A stretch of DNA of 64,000 nt from an uncultured Victivallales bacterium (GCA_944390735.1 CALXRL010000057.1:1-64000); one strand, 5' to 3'; positions 40,898 through 51,225 are shown, counted from the first letter of the stretch. The notes: a model not told the origin generated them from the sequence alone. Numbers and translations are program-made.

Positions 40898-43489
40898 GTG
40901 TTACTGCGTACATTGGCATTATTGTGTCTTTGTCTGGCCTGTTTTGCGGAAGCGCCAAAGAAGACGATCGTCAAAGTGGATTCGTTCTTCCAGCCGAACA
41001 ATATGGAGAACATCTACACCAAGCAGCTGGTCTGGTTCATGCAGAAGCATCCGGAGATTATGCTGGAACAGTGGGGCGGCATTTCGCTGCCCGGCGGGAA
41101 ATCGTCGCTGATGATGGCGATCGCGGGAAAAACCGCACCGGATGTCGGACTGAGCTGGTTCCATATTATCCGCAATGAAATCTCGCAGGAGTTCCTCTAT
41201 CCTCTCAATGAATGGATCGGCGAAGACCGCAACGGCGACGGCGAAATCGACGATTCCGAAGCAAAATGGCCCGGCTGGAAAAAGATTTCCCCGCTTCTGC
41301 GCAAAGTCGCCACCGTGGATGGAAAAGTCTACGGGCTTCCCCTCCCCGTCAAGGACATGGTCGCGATCATCTACCGCGTGGACCTGGTCTCCGCCGCGGG
41401 ACTCGATCCGAACAAGCCGCCGAAAACCTGGGATGAACTCCTCTACTGGTGCTACAAACTGACCGATACCAACCGCATCATTCCCGGCGCCATCACGCAG
41501 CAGGGACAGAAGGGAATCTGTCTTCCCGCCTCGGGGTATCTCTTTCTGCCGTGGATTCAGTCCGCGGGCGGCGATCCCATCATTCAAATCCGGAAAAGTC
41601 CGAAAACGGGAAAGGAGTACACCTTTCCTCTCTACGAGACGAAATTCCTTACGCCGGAAGGGGAGAATCTCTCCAAGCAGCCCTCCCGCTGGCGCGCCAA
41701 CTTCGACTCTCCGGAAGCGCTGGAAGCCATCCAGTTTCTCTATCAGCTCCGCTGGGGAAAATGGCTGAACATCAACGGGGAGCCGATCGCCCTCAAGGAT
41801 GCGATCAAAAAAGGCATTGAGTATTCGGAGGAGGATATCATCACCGGCGTGGCGAGAACCGACTCCGGCGGGCAGCGCGGCGAAGGGATGTGGGAACTTC
41901 TCGGCCGCGGCGAAGTCGCCATGGTGATCAGCATGGTGACCGACCTCTCCTCCGCGGGCACGAATGCGAACATTGATCCCTCTCTTCTGAGCTGGTTTCC
42001 CTATCCGGCGGCTCCGGGACCGAAGGGGCAGAGAGTCATTCAGACCCAGACCCATTATGCGGTCATGTACGTCGGAACGGCGGACCGCTCCAAGGAGGAA
42101 CGCGACGCCATCTGGAAAACCATGACCGCCATCTGCGACGAGAAGGTCATCGACACCAAAATTGAATCGCAGGTGCTCTCCGGCATGAGCAAATTCGTCT
42201 CGCCGGACAACCTCAAGCGCCTCGGCTACGAGGAGTACATCCGCGACATCCCCCTTGCGATCCGCCAGAACTTCACGGACATTGAAAAGGGAAACATCAA
42301 AGCCTACACCGAACCCTGGACCGGATTCTGGTTCCTCATCGACATGGCGATGAACAACAAATGCCTCGGCATCATGCTGGGAAGCAAAGGCGAGGACTTC
42401 CATTACAAGGACGCCCTTCTGGAGGTCAACCGGCAGGCGAACTCCGGCCTGATGTTCGCGCTTCCGGAGTCCGAGCTGGCGAAATGGCGGCCGCTGGCGT
42501 TTCTGATTCTGGCACTGCTTCTTGTGGCGGTGGGATTCCTCGGATATAAGATTGTGAAGTCCTTCATGGGCAAGCGGAAAGCGGGAGCGCGATCGGTCTA
42601 CAACGGCTATCTGCCGTTTCTGCTGATTCTGCCGGCGATCCTGATCATCGTGCTCTGGCGGTACTATCCGCTGGGACGGGGACTGGTCATGGCGTTCCAG
42701 GATTACAAGGTCACGGGCAACTCCATTTTCGTCGGATTGGACAACTTCATCAATCTGGCGCTTGACAAAAGCTTCTGGATGAGCATGTGGCGCACGGTCT
42801 ACTTTGTGATTCTGAACATGCTGTTCGCGTTTACCGCGCCGATTATTCTGGCGATCATGCTGACGGAGATCCGGCACTTCAAGATTCTCTTCCGGACGCT
42901 CTTCTTCCTTCCGCAGATGACCAGCGGACTGGTGATCGCTCTGATGTGGAAACTGATGTACAATCCGACGCCGGCGGGATTCTTCAACCAGCTGATCGCC
43001 TATCTGAATTATCTTCCGTTTGTGGACATCAAACCGCAGGCATGGCTTCAGGACCCGTCGCTGGCGATGATCTGCTGTATCATTCCGACGGTCTGGGCGG
43101 GCATGGGAATGTCGAGTCTGATCTATCTGGCGGCGCTCCACTCGCTGCCGAAGGAGCTCTACGAAGCGGCCGAAGTCGACGGTGCCGGCTTCCGGAGCAA
43201 ATTATGGAACATCACGATTCCGACCCTTCTGCCGCTGATCATCATTAATTTTGTCGGCACCTTCATCGGCACCTTCCAGGGCATGGGCAACATCTTCCTC
43301 CTGACCTTCGGGGGCCCCGGCGAGGCGACCACGGTGATCGGGCTGAAAATCTGGATCGAGGCCTATGCGAATCTGCGCTTCAGCATGGCAACCGCCATGG
43401 CGTGCATTCTCGGGTCATTGCTGATCGGACTGACCTACATTCAGATTCAGTTCCTCAGCAAAGTCGAATACAAACGCGCGGCGGATTGA
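40898..43489 (+). CDS. Sugar ABC transporter: solute-binding protein fused to MalF-type permease
   Basis: An 863-aa fusion. The GTG at 40898 is chosen because AAGGAG lies 8-9 nt upstream and the product then opens with a signal peptide (LLRTLALLCLCLACFAEA). Residues about 20-525 are an extracellular solute-binding domain (family 1 type: VKVDSFFQPNN start, YGLPLPVKDM, IIPGAITQQG). A helix at 530-551 links it to a permease with six or so helices and the EAA loop ELYEAAEVDGAGFRSKLWNITIPTLLPL. The fusion tethers the binding protein to its own channel. The second permease follows 21 bp later; no ATPase gene is nearby, so a shared ATPase (MsmX-like) must serve it. It probably imports an oligosaccharide. 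Confidence 0.85.
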   Translation: MLLRTLALLCLCLACFAEAPKKTIVKVDSFFQPNNMENIYTKQLVWFMQKHPEIMLEQWGGISLPGGKSSLMMAIAGKTAPDVGLSWFHIIRNEISQEFLYPLNEWIGEDRNGDGEIDDSEAKWPGWKKISPLLRKVATVDGKVYGLPLPVKDMVAIIYRVDLVSAAGLDPNKPPKTWDELLYWCYKLTDTNRIIPGAITQQGQKGICLPASGYLFLPWIQSAGGDPIIQIRKSPKTGKEYTFPLYETKFLTPEGENLSKQPSRWRANFDSPEALEAIQFLYQLRWGKWLNINGEPIALKDAIKKGIEYSEEDIITGVARTDSGGQRGEGMWELLGRGEVAMVISMVTDLSSAGTNANIDPSLLSWFPYPAAPGPKGQRVIQTQTHYAVMYVGTADRSKEERDAIWKTMTAICDEKVIDTKIESQVLSGMSKFVSPDNLKRLGYEEYIRDIPLAIRQNFTDIEKGNIKAYTEPWTGFWFLIDMAMNNKCLGIMLGSKGEDFHYKDALLEVNRQANSGLMFALPESELAKWRPLAFLILALLLVAVGFLGYKIVKSFMGKRKAGARSVYNGYLPFLLILPAILIIVLWRYYPLGRGLVMAFQDYKVTGNSIFVGLDNFINLALDKSFWMSMWRTVYFVILNMLFAFTAPIILAIMLTEIRHFKILFRTLFFLPQMTSGLVIALMWKLMYNPTPAGFFNQLIAYLNYLPFVDIKPQAWLQDPSLAMICCIIPTVWAGMGMSSLIYLAALHSLPKELYEAAEVDGAGFRSKLWNITIPTLLPLIIINFVGTFIGTFQGMGNIFLLTFGGPGEATTVIGLKIWIEAYANLRFSMATAMACILGSLLIGLTYIQIQFLSKVEYKRAAD

Positions 43490-43509
43490 GAAAGAAGAGG
43501 TAATCAGAA

Positions 43510-45660
43510 ATGAGTTTGATATCAGAAGTCGGAAGAAATTCCTTCAAAAACAGATTCATCATGGTCTCGATTTATGTGGGCCTGATTCTCATGGGCATCA
43601 CGATGGTGGTTCCCTTCATGATCACATTGACCGGAAGCACATCGAACGCGTTCGATTACGAACGTTTCAGTCCGCTTCCCAAATATCTCTGGTCGACTCC
43701 GGACCGGTTTGTCAAATGTCTGGTGCCGTACTTCAACGGCACGCGCGGATGGCAGAGACAGATGTCCGCCTACGCGCCGGAAAAGCCTTCCTACTGGAGC
43801 TCCTGGTCGCTGATCGGCCGCGACACGGAAGGCGTGGAACGTTTTGCGGCCGCCTATCGCTACAAGGGAAATGCGAAAATCGCCGCCGACTACGCCGAAT
43901 TCATGGACACCTATCCGCTCTCCGACTGTTTCGCGGCGGCCTCCCAGATCGACACCATCACCTTCCTGATGGAGCATTTCTCCACGGAATATCTGGCCCG
44001 TCATCCCGGCGAGAAGCTCTCCGGCAAGCAGCTCCGGATGAAAGCGCTCGAACTGCTCGGTCAGGAGTGGGGACTGCCCTTCAACAGCTTTTACAGCATC
44101 AACTTCGGCACGGAAATCGGATACCCCATGGATTTCCAAGGCTGGTTCCCGCCGAACAGCAATCCGAAGTACCGGACCTACAACGACTTCAAAGCGGCCG
44201 TTTCCGCCCATATCTTCACACCCGGAATCAAAAACAAATGGTTCCAGTATCTGAAGGAGAAGGCGTTCCAGGGGGAGAAGATCTTCCCGGTCATGCCGTC
44301 CGCGCCGGCGGAGGTGCGGAAGCTCTGGCTGGAGTTTAAAAAGGAATATGCGCCTGCGTCGCCCACGATCCCCTACGCGCTGCGCGCAGCGTGGTACGGA
44401 TATCTGAATTCGGAGGAGGTCTCCCTTCTCAACAACGGGGCGAAATTCGATATCGATCTTTACAACAAGCTGGCCGGCACCAGCTACAAACGTCTGGAAG
44501 AGACCCCCTTCCCGGTGCCCGCGTCGTTCGGGGACGGCATCCAAAGATTCTGGAAAAAATATCAGCAGGAACGCTTTCCGCTGCGTCTGATCTCCATTCA
44601 CCCGACCCCGGAGCTGAACCGGCAGTTCCAGGCATTTGTGAAAAACACCCTGCGTCAGATCAAGATCGCGAACGGACTTCTCGGCACAAACTATCGGGAC
44701 TGGAGCGAGCTTCGTCTTACCGAAAAGCCGATTCAGGGCACCACTCCGGCGGAAAACAACCGCCGGGACCTCTGGAAGAACTTTGTGAAAACGCTGCCCG
44801 TGGAAGAGAAGCAGTTCACGTCGTCGGAGATTGCCTATCAGAAGTTCCTTCTGAAGAAGTACGGGTCGCTGGAGAACATCAACCGGGAGTACGGCTGGCA
44901 ACTGAAGCATCTGGAAGAGGCCTTCCCCCAGTTCATGCCGGCCTACGCCGTGACGTTTGCCAAAAACGAGACGAACATGACCTTCGGTCCCGTGCTGGAC
45001 AATTACAAGATCATTTTCGACTTCATGGTTTTCAACGGCAACGCCATTCTGGTCACCTTCCTGCTGATTGCAATGACCATAGCCTTCACACTGACGGTGA
45101 ATCCCCTCGCGGCCTACGCTCTGAGCCGGTTCAATCTGCGCGGACACAACCAGATTCTGATTTTCATGCTGGCGACGATGGCGTTTCCCGCCATGGTCAG
45201 CGCGATTCCGGCCTATCTGCTGATGCGCGACCTCGGACTGCTGAACACCTTCTGGGCGCTGGTTCTGCCCGGCGCGGCCAACGGAATGGCGATCTTCATT
45301 CTGAAGGGCTTCTTCGACTCCCTGCCGATGGAACTCTTTGAAGCGGCCACCATCGACGGAGCATCCGAAATGCAGATTTTCCGCATCATCGCCATGCCGA
45401 TGGTGAAGCCGATTCTCGCCATCAACTGTCTGAATGCGTTCATCGCGGCATACAACGGATGGGAATGGGCGCTGATTATCTGCCAGGACAAGTCCATGTG
45501 GACGATCGCGGTCTGGATGTATCAGGCGGCCCAGTGGTGGAGTTCCTCGCCCTGGATCATCAGTGCGGGATTCATCGTGGTCTCGATTCCGACCATGATT
45601 ATCTTCATTTCCTGCCAGAAGATCATTCTCCGCGGCATCATCATCCCGAGCATGAAATAA
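43510..45660 (+). CDS. MalG-type sugar ABC permease with a ~440-aa periplasmic insertion
   Basis: A 716-aa protein. The N-terminal helix of a normal MalG-type permease (VSIYVGLILMGITMVVPF) is followed by an insertion from about residue 50 to 490, then the rest of the permease from about 505 (AILVTFLLIAMTIAF), with the EAA loop ELFEAATIDGASEMQIFRIIAMPMVKPI. Normal relatives are ~280 aa, so about 440 residues are extra; by topology they face the periplasm. The insert has short repeated patterns such as LAGTSYKRLEETPFPVP, LLGTNYRDWSELRLTEKP and INREYGWQLKHLEEAFP. It is the partner of the fused gene upstream; it may help capture the substrate. An ATPase is not encoded here. Confidence 0.85.
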   Translation: MSLISEVGRNSFKNRFIMVSIYVGLILMGITMVVPFMITLTGSTSNAFDYERFSPLPKYLWSTPDRFVKCLVPYFNGTRGWQRQMSAYAPEKPSYWSSWSLIGRDTEGVERFAAAYRYKGNAKIAADYAEFMDTYPLSDCFAAASQIDTITFLMEHFSTEYLARHPGEKLSGKQLRMKALELLGQEWGLPFNSFYSINFGTEIGYPMDFQGWFPPNSNPKYRTYNDFKAAVSAHIFTPGIKNKWFQYLKEKAFQGEKIFPVMPSAPAEVRKLWLEFKKEYAPASPTIPYALRAAWYGYLNSEEVSLLNNGAKFDIDLYNKLAGTSYKRLEETPFPVPASFGDGIQRFWKKYQQERFPLRLISIHPTPELNRQFQAFVKNTLRQIKIANGLLGTNYRDWSELRLTEKPIQGTTPAENNRRDLWKNFVKTLPVEEKQFTSSEIAYQKFLLKKYGSLENINREYGWQLKHLEEAFPQFMPAYAVTFAKNETNMTFGPVLDNYKIIFDFMVFNGNAILVTFLLIAMTIAFTLTVNPLAAYALSRFNLRGHNQILIFMLATMAFPAMVSAIPAYLLMRDLGLLNTFWALVLPGAANGMAIFILKGFFDSLPMELFEAATIDGASEMQIFRIIAMPMVKPILAINCLNAFIAAYNGWEWALIICQDKSMWTIAVWMYQAAQWWSSSPWIISAGFIVVSIPTMIIFISCQKIILRGIIIPSMK

Positions 45661-45778
45661 ACGAAGAACCGGAATCGGAACAGGAACGCCGGAGCCGCGG
45701 AAGAGTCCTTCGCCGCGGCCCCGGATTCTGTTTGCCGCACTCGGGGAAAATAGAAAAATCTTTGAACAAAACACGAAT

Positions 45779-45806
45779 TTGACTTGTCTGAAAAAGGCGT
45801 TACATT
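45779..45806 (+). promoter_or_regulatory. Possible promoter of the Zn-peptidase gene
   Basis: TTGACT (45779-45784), 16 bp, TACATT (45801-45806), 42 bp before the ATG. Confidence 0.4.
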
Positions 45807-45848
45807 ACCGTCTCATTCGAGAGAACGAAACACAGGAGGTTGCAGAAT

Positions 45849-46550
45849 ATGTTTTTCGGAATTGATCCCCTTTATCTTCTTTTTGCGCTGCCGGGTCTTC
45901 TGATCGCGGGGTGGGCGTCGATGATGACGCACTCGACGTTCCAGAAATATTCGGAGGTGCCGGCCAGCTCCGGAACCACCGGCGCGGAGGCCGCTTCCAT
46001 GCTGCTGCGCAGCGCCGGGATCCGGGATGTGAAAATCGAAGAGATCGACGGATTTCTGTCCGATCATTACGATCCCACGGCGAAAACGCTCCGCCTCTCC
46101 TCCAGTGTCTACGAGGGGCACAGTCTCTCCTCGATCGGCGTTGCGTGCCACGAGGCGGGCCACGCCATTCAGCATGCCGCCGCGTACGCCCCGATGTATC
46201 TGCGCAGCGCCATGGTGCCGATCACACAGCTTTCCTCCACCTTTTCCTATTTCATCATTATTGCGGGCTTTCTGTTTCAATCGCAGAAACTGGTGCTGGT
46301 CGGAGCGATTCTCTTCAGTGCGGCGGTTCTGTTTGCCCTGGTCACGCTGCCGGTCGAATGGGACGCCTCCGCCAGAGCGAAAAAACTGATGGTGAAATGC
46401 GGAATCGTCACTCAGGCCGAACAGAAACAGGCGGGAGAAGTGCTGAATGCGGCCTTTCTGACCTATGTCGCCGCGGCGGTCAGTGCTCTGCTGACTCTTC
46501 TGTACTATCTTCTTCGTTCGGGCATCTTCGGCGGACGCTCCGAAGAGTAA
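45849..46550 (+). CDS. YugP-type membrane zinc metallopeptidase
   Basis: A 233-aa membrane protein. It begins with a hydrophobic segment (PLYLLFALPGLLIAGW), then the soluble part with TGAEAASMLLRSAGI and the zinc motif HEAGH in ACHEAGHAIQHA, then more membrane segments (FSYFIIIAGFLF, VLVGAILFSAAVLFALV, and a C-terminal helix). This is the layout of the YugP (Zn_peptidase_2) family; its substrate is not known. The ATG at 45849 is chosen because AGGAGG lies 9 nt upstream; a TTG at 45840 sits too close to it. It is alone on its strand. Confidence 0.88.
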   Translation: MFFGIDPLYLLFALPGLLIAGWASMMTHSTFQKYSEVPASSGTTGAEAASMLLRSAGIRDVKIEEIDGFLSDHYDPTAKTLRLSSSVYEGHSLSSIGVACHEAGHAIQHAAAYAPMYLRSAMVPITQLSSTFSYFIIIAGFLFQSQKLVLVGAILFSAAVLFALVTLPVEWDASARAKKLMVKCGIVTQAEQKQAGEVLNAAFLTYVAAAVSALLTLLYYLLRSGIFGGRSEE

Positions 46551-46741
46551 CAGCCGCCCTTTCCGCGGAACGCAGTAAAACAAGAGGGGGGAAACTCCGT
46601 TGCAAAAAAGAATCATTCCGCATTGCACGGGATGAATCCGTTTTCACCTCTTCCGGATGAAAAAGGAAAACGAAAAGACCGGACAAACCGTTTCCTTCCG
46701 TTCTCTTTTTCCAACTTCTTCCCCCCCTTCCCTCCCGCTTT

Positions 46742-48571
46742 TCAGAACGAGAAGCGGATACAGTTCAGAAGCCCGACGCAGAGAACCTTGAGCGCCAGAA
46801 TCCCCCCGAACAGAGCGAGAGTCAGGAACAGCGCGCGCCGGTTCTCCGCCGAAAGGGTCTCCTGAATCCGGTCAAACAGGAACAGACAGACCAGCAGAAA
46901 TCCGAAATAGGCGAACAGGAAGGTTCGCTCTCCGGAGGTGTAAACGACCGGAGTCATTCCGGTTGCCATCCTCGTGGCCAGGGCGATCAGCACACCGCCC
47001 GCCGCAAGTCCCCCCTCCAGCGGACGCTTCTGCGACAGCACCAGACAGAACAGCAGAACCACCAGCGACAGACTCTGCATTCCGGCCAGCATCAGAAAAG
47101 TTCCGGAATGACGGAGATCGGCAATTCGGGAAATCAGCGTTTCTCCCAGCAGTTCGGTCGGCATATTCATTGAAAGCAGCACCGTCATCAGAGGCAGACA
47201 GGCCAGCGCGCGGAGAAGCGGAGAGTTCCGCCGCCTCCAGACCGCCATCGCGGTCAGAATCAGCAGAACGATCCAGAGCATGTTGCAATGGTTCAGATAA
47301 AAGAGGGTGGAGAAGATTCCCAGCAGAGCTTTCTGCACTGGCGTCAGCTCCAAAATGGCGGGCACCCCGCGCGAGATTTCCACCACCGTGCGGAGCGCAT
47401 TGCCCGGACAGACGGCAATATAGGCAAACGATCCCGCGGCGATCAGCAGATTCGCAGAAATCCAGACCGGGAATCTCCTCTTCCGGCGGAGCAGACAGAA
47501 CAGCAGCGTCCCTCCGGACAGCAGTCCCACACTCAGACAAACCAGTTCCGAATTGCAGAGGAACAGGGCGCAGACCACCCCCAGCATTCCCAGCGGAACC
47601 GGCGTCCGTCTTCCGATCAGACAATCCCGGATGCAGAAAAGAAGCGGAAAGAGCAGAAGCAGCGGCAAGCCGTAATTCACCATCGTTGCCTGCCAGCCGC
47701 TGGAGACCAGCACATTGAACGGGAAAAACAGATAGAAAACGAGTGCGGGAAGAAAAATCCGTCTCCCCGTTTCCCCCTCCCTTCCCTTCCGCATCAGAGC
47801 CGGCAGAAGAAGCGCTATTCCCGAAAACACCGCCATTGCTCCGCAGAAAAAATAGAGCGGCGACGCATGACAGGTCACCGCAAGAAGTCCGTCATACAGC
47901 ACCCTTGCCCCCCAGGTGTCCCAGCGCATCCGCATTCCTTCCGGAAGCGAGGAAACCCCATAAGCGCCAAGGCATTGGAATTTCCAGTCGTCTCCGGGAT
48001 TCTGATAGTACATCAGCAGATTCGTCAAGAAGAAATAGAGCAGCAGGAACGCAATGCACAGAACATCGTTTCTCCGCTCACGGAACAATCGCTCCAGCCA
48101 GCGGCAGCGCAGCTCGAACCAGAGATGTGCCGCGCATCCGCCGAGTAGCAGAAACAGCAGAAAAACGACCGGACCCGAAACGAACACTCCGCCCCCCGAA
48201 CAGGAAAGTTCCATCGTCTTCGCCCCCTCCGGAAAGGGCCCGTAGATCCGCCGGAAAATGCCGAAGCGGATCACCTCCACCGAACGGATGGCGGAAGCCG
48301 AACTCTCCGGAAATGGTTTCAGAATCAGACGATCCGGAAGAAAACGCTTGAGGACAATCGAATGCTCCTGCGCTTTGTTCAGGGGAACGTAGAATTCGAA
48401 AGGTTCCGTTTTCGTCCGTCCCTCCTTCCATACGCACTCCACCTCAACGCGCTGAAGAGAAGGGGAATCGCTTCGCAGCACCAGCCTCGTCGGCAGAAAA
48501 AAAGCGCAGTAGAGAACCAGCACTGCGCAGACCCAGATAAGAAGAGGAAAAATCACAAACTTTTTTTCCAT
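46742..48571 (-). CDS. Polytopic membrane protein, about 12 transmembrane helices, unknown function
   Basis: A 609-aa protein. An N-terminal helix (FPLLIWVCAVLVLYCAFFL) is followed by a periplasmic beta domain (about 30-125) and then 10-12 hydrophobic helices to the end. The layout resembles membrane glycosyltransferases (GT-C type): DDW near residue 195 in NPGDDWKFQ is an acidic pair in the first periplasmic loop, as in that fold. I recognise no specific family. No ribosome site better than AGGG lies before the ATG. It lies directly downstream of the PBP2 gene on the same strand, about 100 bp away. Confidence 0.6.
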   Translation of the reverse strand: MEKKFVIFPLLIWVCAVLVLYCAFFLPTRLVLRSDSPSLQRVEVECVWKEGRTKTEPFEFYVPLNKAQEHSIVLKRFLPDRLILKPFPESSASAIRSVEVIRFGIFRRIYGPFPEGAKTMELSCSGGGVFVSGPVVFLLFLLLGGCAAHLWFELRCRWLERLFRERRNDVLCIAFLLLYFFLTNLLMYYQNPGDDWKFQCLGAYGVSSLPEGMRMRWDTWGARVLYDGLLAVTCHASPLYFFCGAMAVFSGIALLLPALMRKGREGETGRRIFLPALVFYLFFPFNVLVSSGWQATMVNYGLPLLLLFPLLFCIRDCLIGRRTPVPLGMLGVVCALFLCNSELVCLSVGLLSGGTLLFCLLRRKRRFPVWISANLLIAAGSFAYIAVCPGNALRTVVEISRGVPAILELTPVQKALLGIFSTLFYLNHCNMLWIVLLILTAMAVWRRRNSPLLRALACLPLMTVLLSMNMPTELLGETLISRIADLRHSGTFLMLAGMQSLSLVVLLFCLVLSQKRPLEGGLAAGGVLIALATRMATGMTPVVYTSGERTFLFAYFGFLLVCLFLFDRIQETLSAENRRALFLTLALFGGILALKVLCVGLLNCIRFSF

Positions 48572-48670
48572 CGGACCACACTCCCTGTTGCTTTCATGGC
48601 AATATGACGGCGAAATGAGCTGTTTTCAAGAGTGTCGGGAAAAAAAGAGGGGAAAAAGTCGGCGGAAGCG

Positions 48671-50524
48671 TCAGGGCCCGAGGAACTTCTCAAAGAATTC
48701 CGCCGCCAGCGGCGCACAGGTTTTTCCGCCCGCCACTCCCCGTTCCACCAGAATGGAGATGGCGTAGGTTCTTCCCTTTTTCGTTCCGAATCCGATAAAC
48801 CAGGTGTTCTTATACCGGGTGGGACCGGCTCCGACTTCCGCAGTGCCGGTCTTGCCATACAGATCAATGACATTGTTGCGGGCGCGTTTCGATCCGCCGA
48901 TGTCGGAATTGACCGAAAGATACATGCCGCGACGCACCATTTCCAGTGTCCGCGGCGACGCCGCCAGATGTCCCCGAACCACCGGCCGCTCCGAATAAAT
49001 CGTGATTCCGGTCGGATTCAGAATGGTTTTCAGCAGGTTCGGCCGCCAGAGGGTTCCGCCATTGGCAATCGCAGCGGTGTAGACGGCCGCCTGAAGCGGA
49101 GAAATCAGAATATCCCCCTGCCCGATGGAGATCAGGGCGGTGTCAAACGAGGTCCAGCGGCGTTTGTGTCTGCGGTCGGGAAGACGCCCCGCCGTGTCGG
49201 TCAGCACAAATCCGGTGCGGGAACCGATCCCCGCACTCCGGAAAGAGGCGGCCAGACGGTCCAGTCCGAGTTTCAGTCCGGATTCAATAAAATAGTCGTT
49301 GCAGGAGACTGCCAGCGCATCATAAAGCGTCACTTCCCCGTGCCCGTCGGCCTTGATCCAGCAGCGGATGCGGTTGGCTCCGATCGGCGTATAGCCGTCG
49401 CAGTAGACCGTGGTCTCCGGCGAGATCCCGTTTTCCAGAACGGACATCGCCACCAGCGGCTTCACGATCGATCCGGGGGAATACGCCCCCTGATACGCTT
49501 TGTGAAACAGAGGTTTTCCCGGCGTCTCCAGCAGCGCCTTGTACTCCGAACTGGAGATGCGCGGAACAAACATCGACGGCTCGTAGGAGGGCGACGACGC
49601 CATCGCAAGCACATCCCCGTTGGACGCATCCAGCAGCACCAGCGCTCCGGATACCGCCGACAACACCTGTTCCGCCACAGTCTGCGCCTTGCTGTTCAGC
49701 GTCAGAATGATATCCTTCCCGTTTTCCGCCGGCACCTCCGCCATGGTCTCCCGGACGAATCCGCGCGTATCGACGATCACCAGTTTCCGGCCCGGGAATC
49801 CCCGCAGAAGCGGACGCTTCTCCCGTGGAATCTCCGGCCGTTCCGAATCCGGTTCCGTCGTCATCGGCGTTCCGGCCGGAAGGGTCCAGTAGTCGTAGGC
49901 CTTTTCCAGGCCCGCGCGACCGATCAGATCCGGAATGTAATATTTGTATCCGGAACGGTCCTGGGCGGAACTGGGATCCTCGTATCCCACGTATCCGATG
50001 AGCTGTCCCGCGGTCTTCCTTTTCGGATACGTCCGGACCGGATTGGTGACAATGTCCATTCCGGGAATCATCGGCGAAATCTCGTAAGCCTTGGCCAGCT
50101 CAAACGCCGTCAGATCCTTGAACACCGTGATCGGAAGCCCCGGAAAAAGGTTCATCTGCGTGATAATGGCCTTCTCCGTCAGCGCGGGAGCCCGCCCGAT
50201 GCAGGCCGCAAGGCGGTTCGATTCCGCCAGCACATAATCCACCGTCTTTTTGCGTTTCCCCGGGCGGCGCATCTCCGAAAGATGAAACACCACCTCGTAG
50301 GAGGCCGCGTTGCCCGCCAGCATCACGCCGTCCGACGTGAAAATCCTCCCCCGGACCGCCGGGATCCGAATCTTGCGGACATACTGCTCCGACACCTTCT
50401 CCAGAATCTCATCCCCGCTCTTCACCTGAATCGACCAGAGCTGAATGAAAATCACGGCATACAGAAAAAAAACAAGAAACGCCATGATGACGATTCTGAT
50501 TTTCGATACAAGTGTCGAATCCAT
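48671..50524 (-). CDS. mrdA: Penicillin-binding protein 2 (peptidoglycan transpeptidase)
   Basis: A class B PBP of 617 aa. One N-terminal membrane anchor (IRIVIMAFLVFFLYAVIFIQL) is followed by the dimerisation domain (VRGRIFTSDG), then the transpeptidase domain with SxxK in GAYSPGSIVKP (about 349-352), SxN in SCNDY (about 407) and KTG in YGKTGTAE (about 556). All three catalytic motifs are present. It resembles PBP2 of the elongasome more than FtsI, from the short domain and lack of a PASTA tail. The ATG at 50524 is taken; a TTG lies 15 bp upstream in frame. RodA and MreB are not in the window. Confidence 0.85.
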   Translation of the reverse strand: MDSTLVSKIRIVIMAFLVFFLYAVIFIQLWSIQVKSGDEILEKVSEQYVRKIRIPAVRGRIFTSDGVMLAGNAASYEVVFHLSEMRRPGKRKKTVDYVLAESNRLAACIGRAPALTEKAIITQMNLFPGLPITVFKDLTAFELAKAYEISPMIPGMDIVTNPVRTYPKRKTAGQLIGYVGYEDPSSAQDRSGYKYYIPDLIGRAGLEKAYDYWTLPAGTPMTTEPDSERPEIPREKRPLLRGFPGRKLVIVDTRGFVRETMAEVPAENGKDIILTLNSKAQTVAEQVLSAVSGALVLLDASNGDVLAMASSPSYEPSMFVPRISSSEYKALLETPGKPLFHKAYQGAYSPGSIVKPLVAMSVLENGISPETTVYCDGYTPIGANRIRCWIKADGHGEVTLYDALAVSCNDYFIESGLKLGLDRLAASFRSAGIGSRTGFVLTDTAGRLPDRRHKRRWTSFDTALISIGQGDILISPLQAAVYTAAIANGGTLWRPNLLKTILNPTGITIYSERPVVRGHLAASPRTLEMVRRGMYLSVNSDIGGSKRARNNVIDLYGKTGTAEVGAGPTRYKNTWFIGFGTKKGRTYAISILVERGVAGGKTCAPLAAEFFEKFLGP

Positions 50525-50766
50525 CCAAACAAATCCCAAACGTTAGAACACGCTCCGCTCCGGTCCGCAGAGAAAAGTCAAGACTCGACATGCGGAAAAA
50601 ACAAATCCGCCCTCCCGGATCCGATCCATCCGGGCACACCGGTCCGCACGGGAACTCTTTTCCGGAACACGGAAGCTCCTTCCCGCTCTCCGGCACCCCC
50701 TGCGGATTCGGATGTTCCTCCCGTCTCCTCCCCCCGGAAGACTCCGCTTCCGGAGAGACGGCAAAC

Positions 50767-51021
50767 TCACATCAAACCCCAGGCCTTCAGATCCCTGCCG
50801 AGTTCAGCTGCGTTGAACACCTGTCCCGGACGCCACTGTCCGTTGTACTCCATGGTGGGAACCACCCAGTCATCCCCGCCGTTGACTTCCACAATCTTGC
50901 GGACGACCTCCTCCGGCTGCTCCTCGATATCGAGCGCCTCAAACGGGACATGGTGGGCTTTCAGATAGTCCATTGCCTTGTGACAATGCGGACAGAGATT
51001 CCAGTAATAGACTTTCAGCAT
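50767..51021 (-). CDS. Glutaredoxin-like thiol-disulfide protein
   Basis: A small 84-aa protein. The active-site CPHC is at 10-13 in YYWNLCPHCHKA; VPTMEYNG later gives the cis-proline turn of the thioredoxin fold. It has no signal peptide, so it reduces disulfides in the cytoplasm with glutathione or another thiol. The start at 51021 follows AAAGGAGC; a longer open frame to 51105 lacks a ribosome site. Confidence 0.8.
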   Translation of the reverse strand: MLKVYYWNLCPHCHKAMDYLKAHHVPFEALDIEEQPEEVVRKIVEVNGGDDWVVPTMEYNGQWRPGQVFNAAELGRDLKAWGLM

Positions 51022-51225
51022 GTTCCTGCTCCTTTCCATTTGCGGAGGAGGAACAATACTGTCTCTCCGCCGAAAAGTCAAGCGGATTTGCGAATCATTT
51101 TCCATGGATGGCCGGGAATGCCGGAGAAGAACGCGGAAACCGCGCCCATCCGACTCTCCCTCCCCCCGAAATTCCGCAGGGGAGACTCTCCGTTCCGCCC
51201 CCTTTCTTCCGCGGACGATGTGCGT

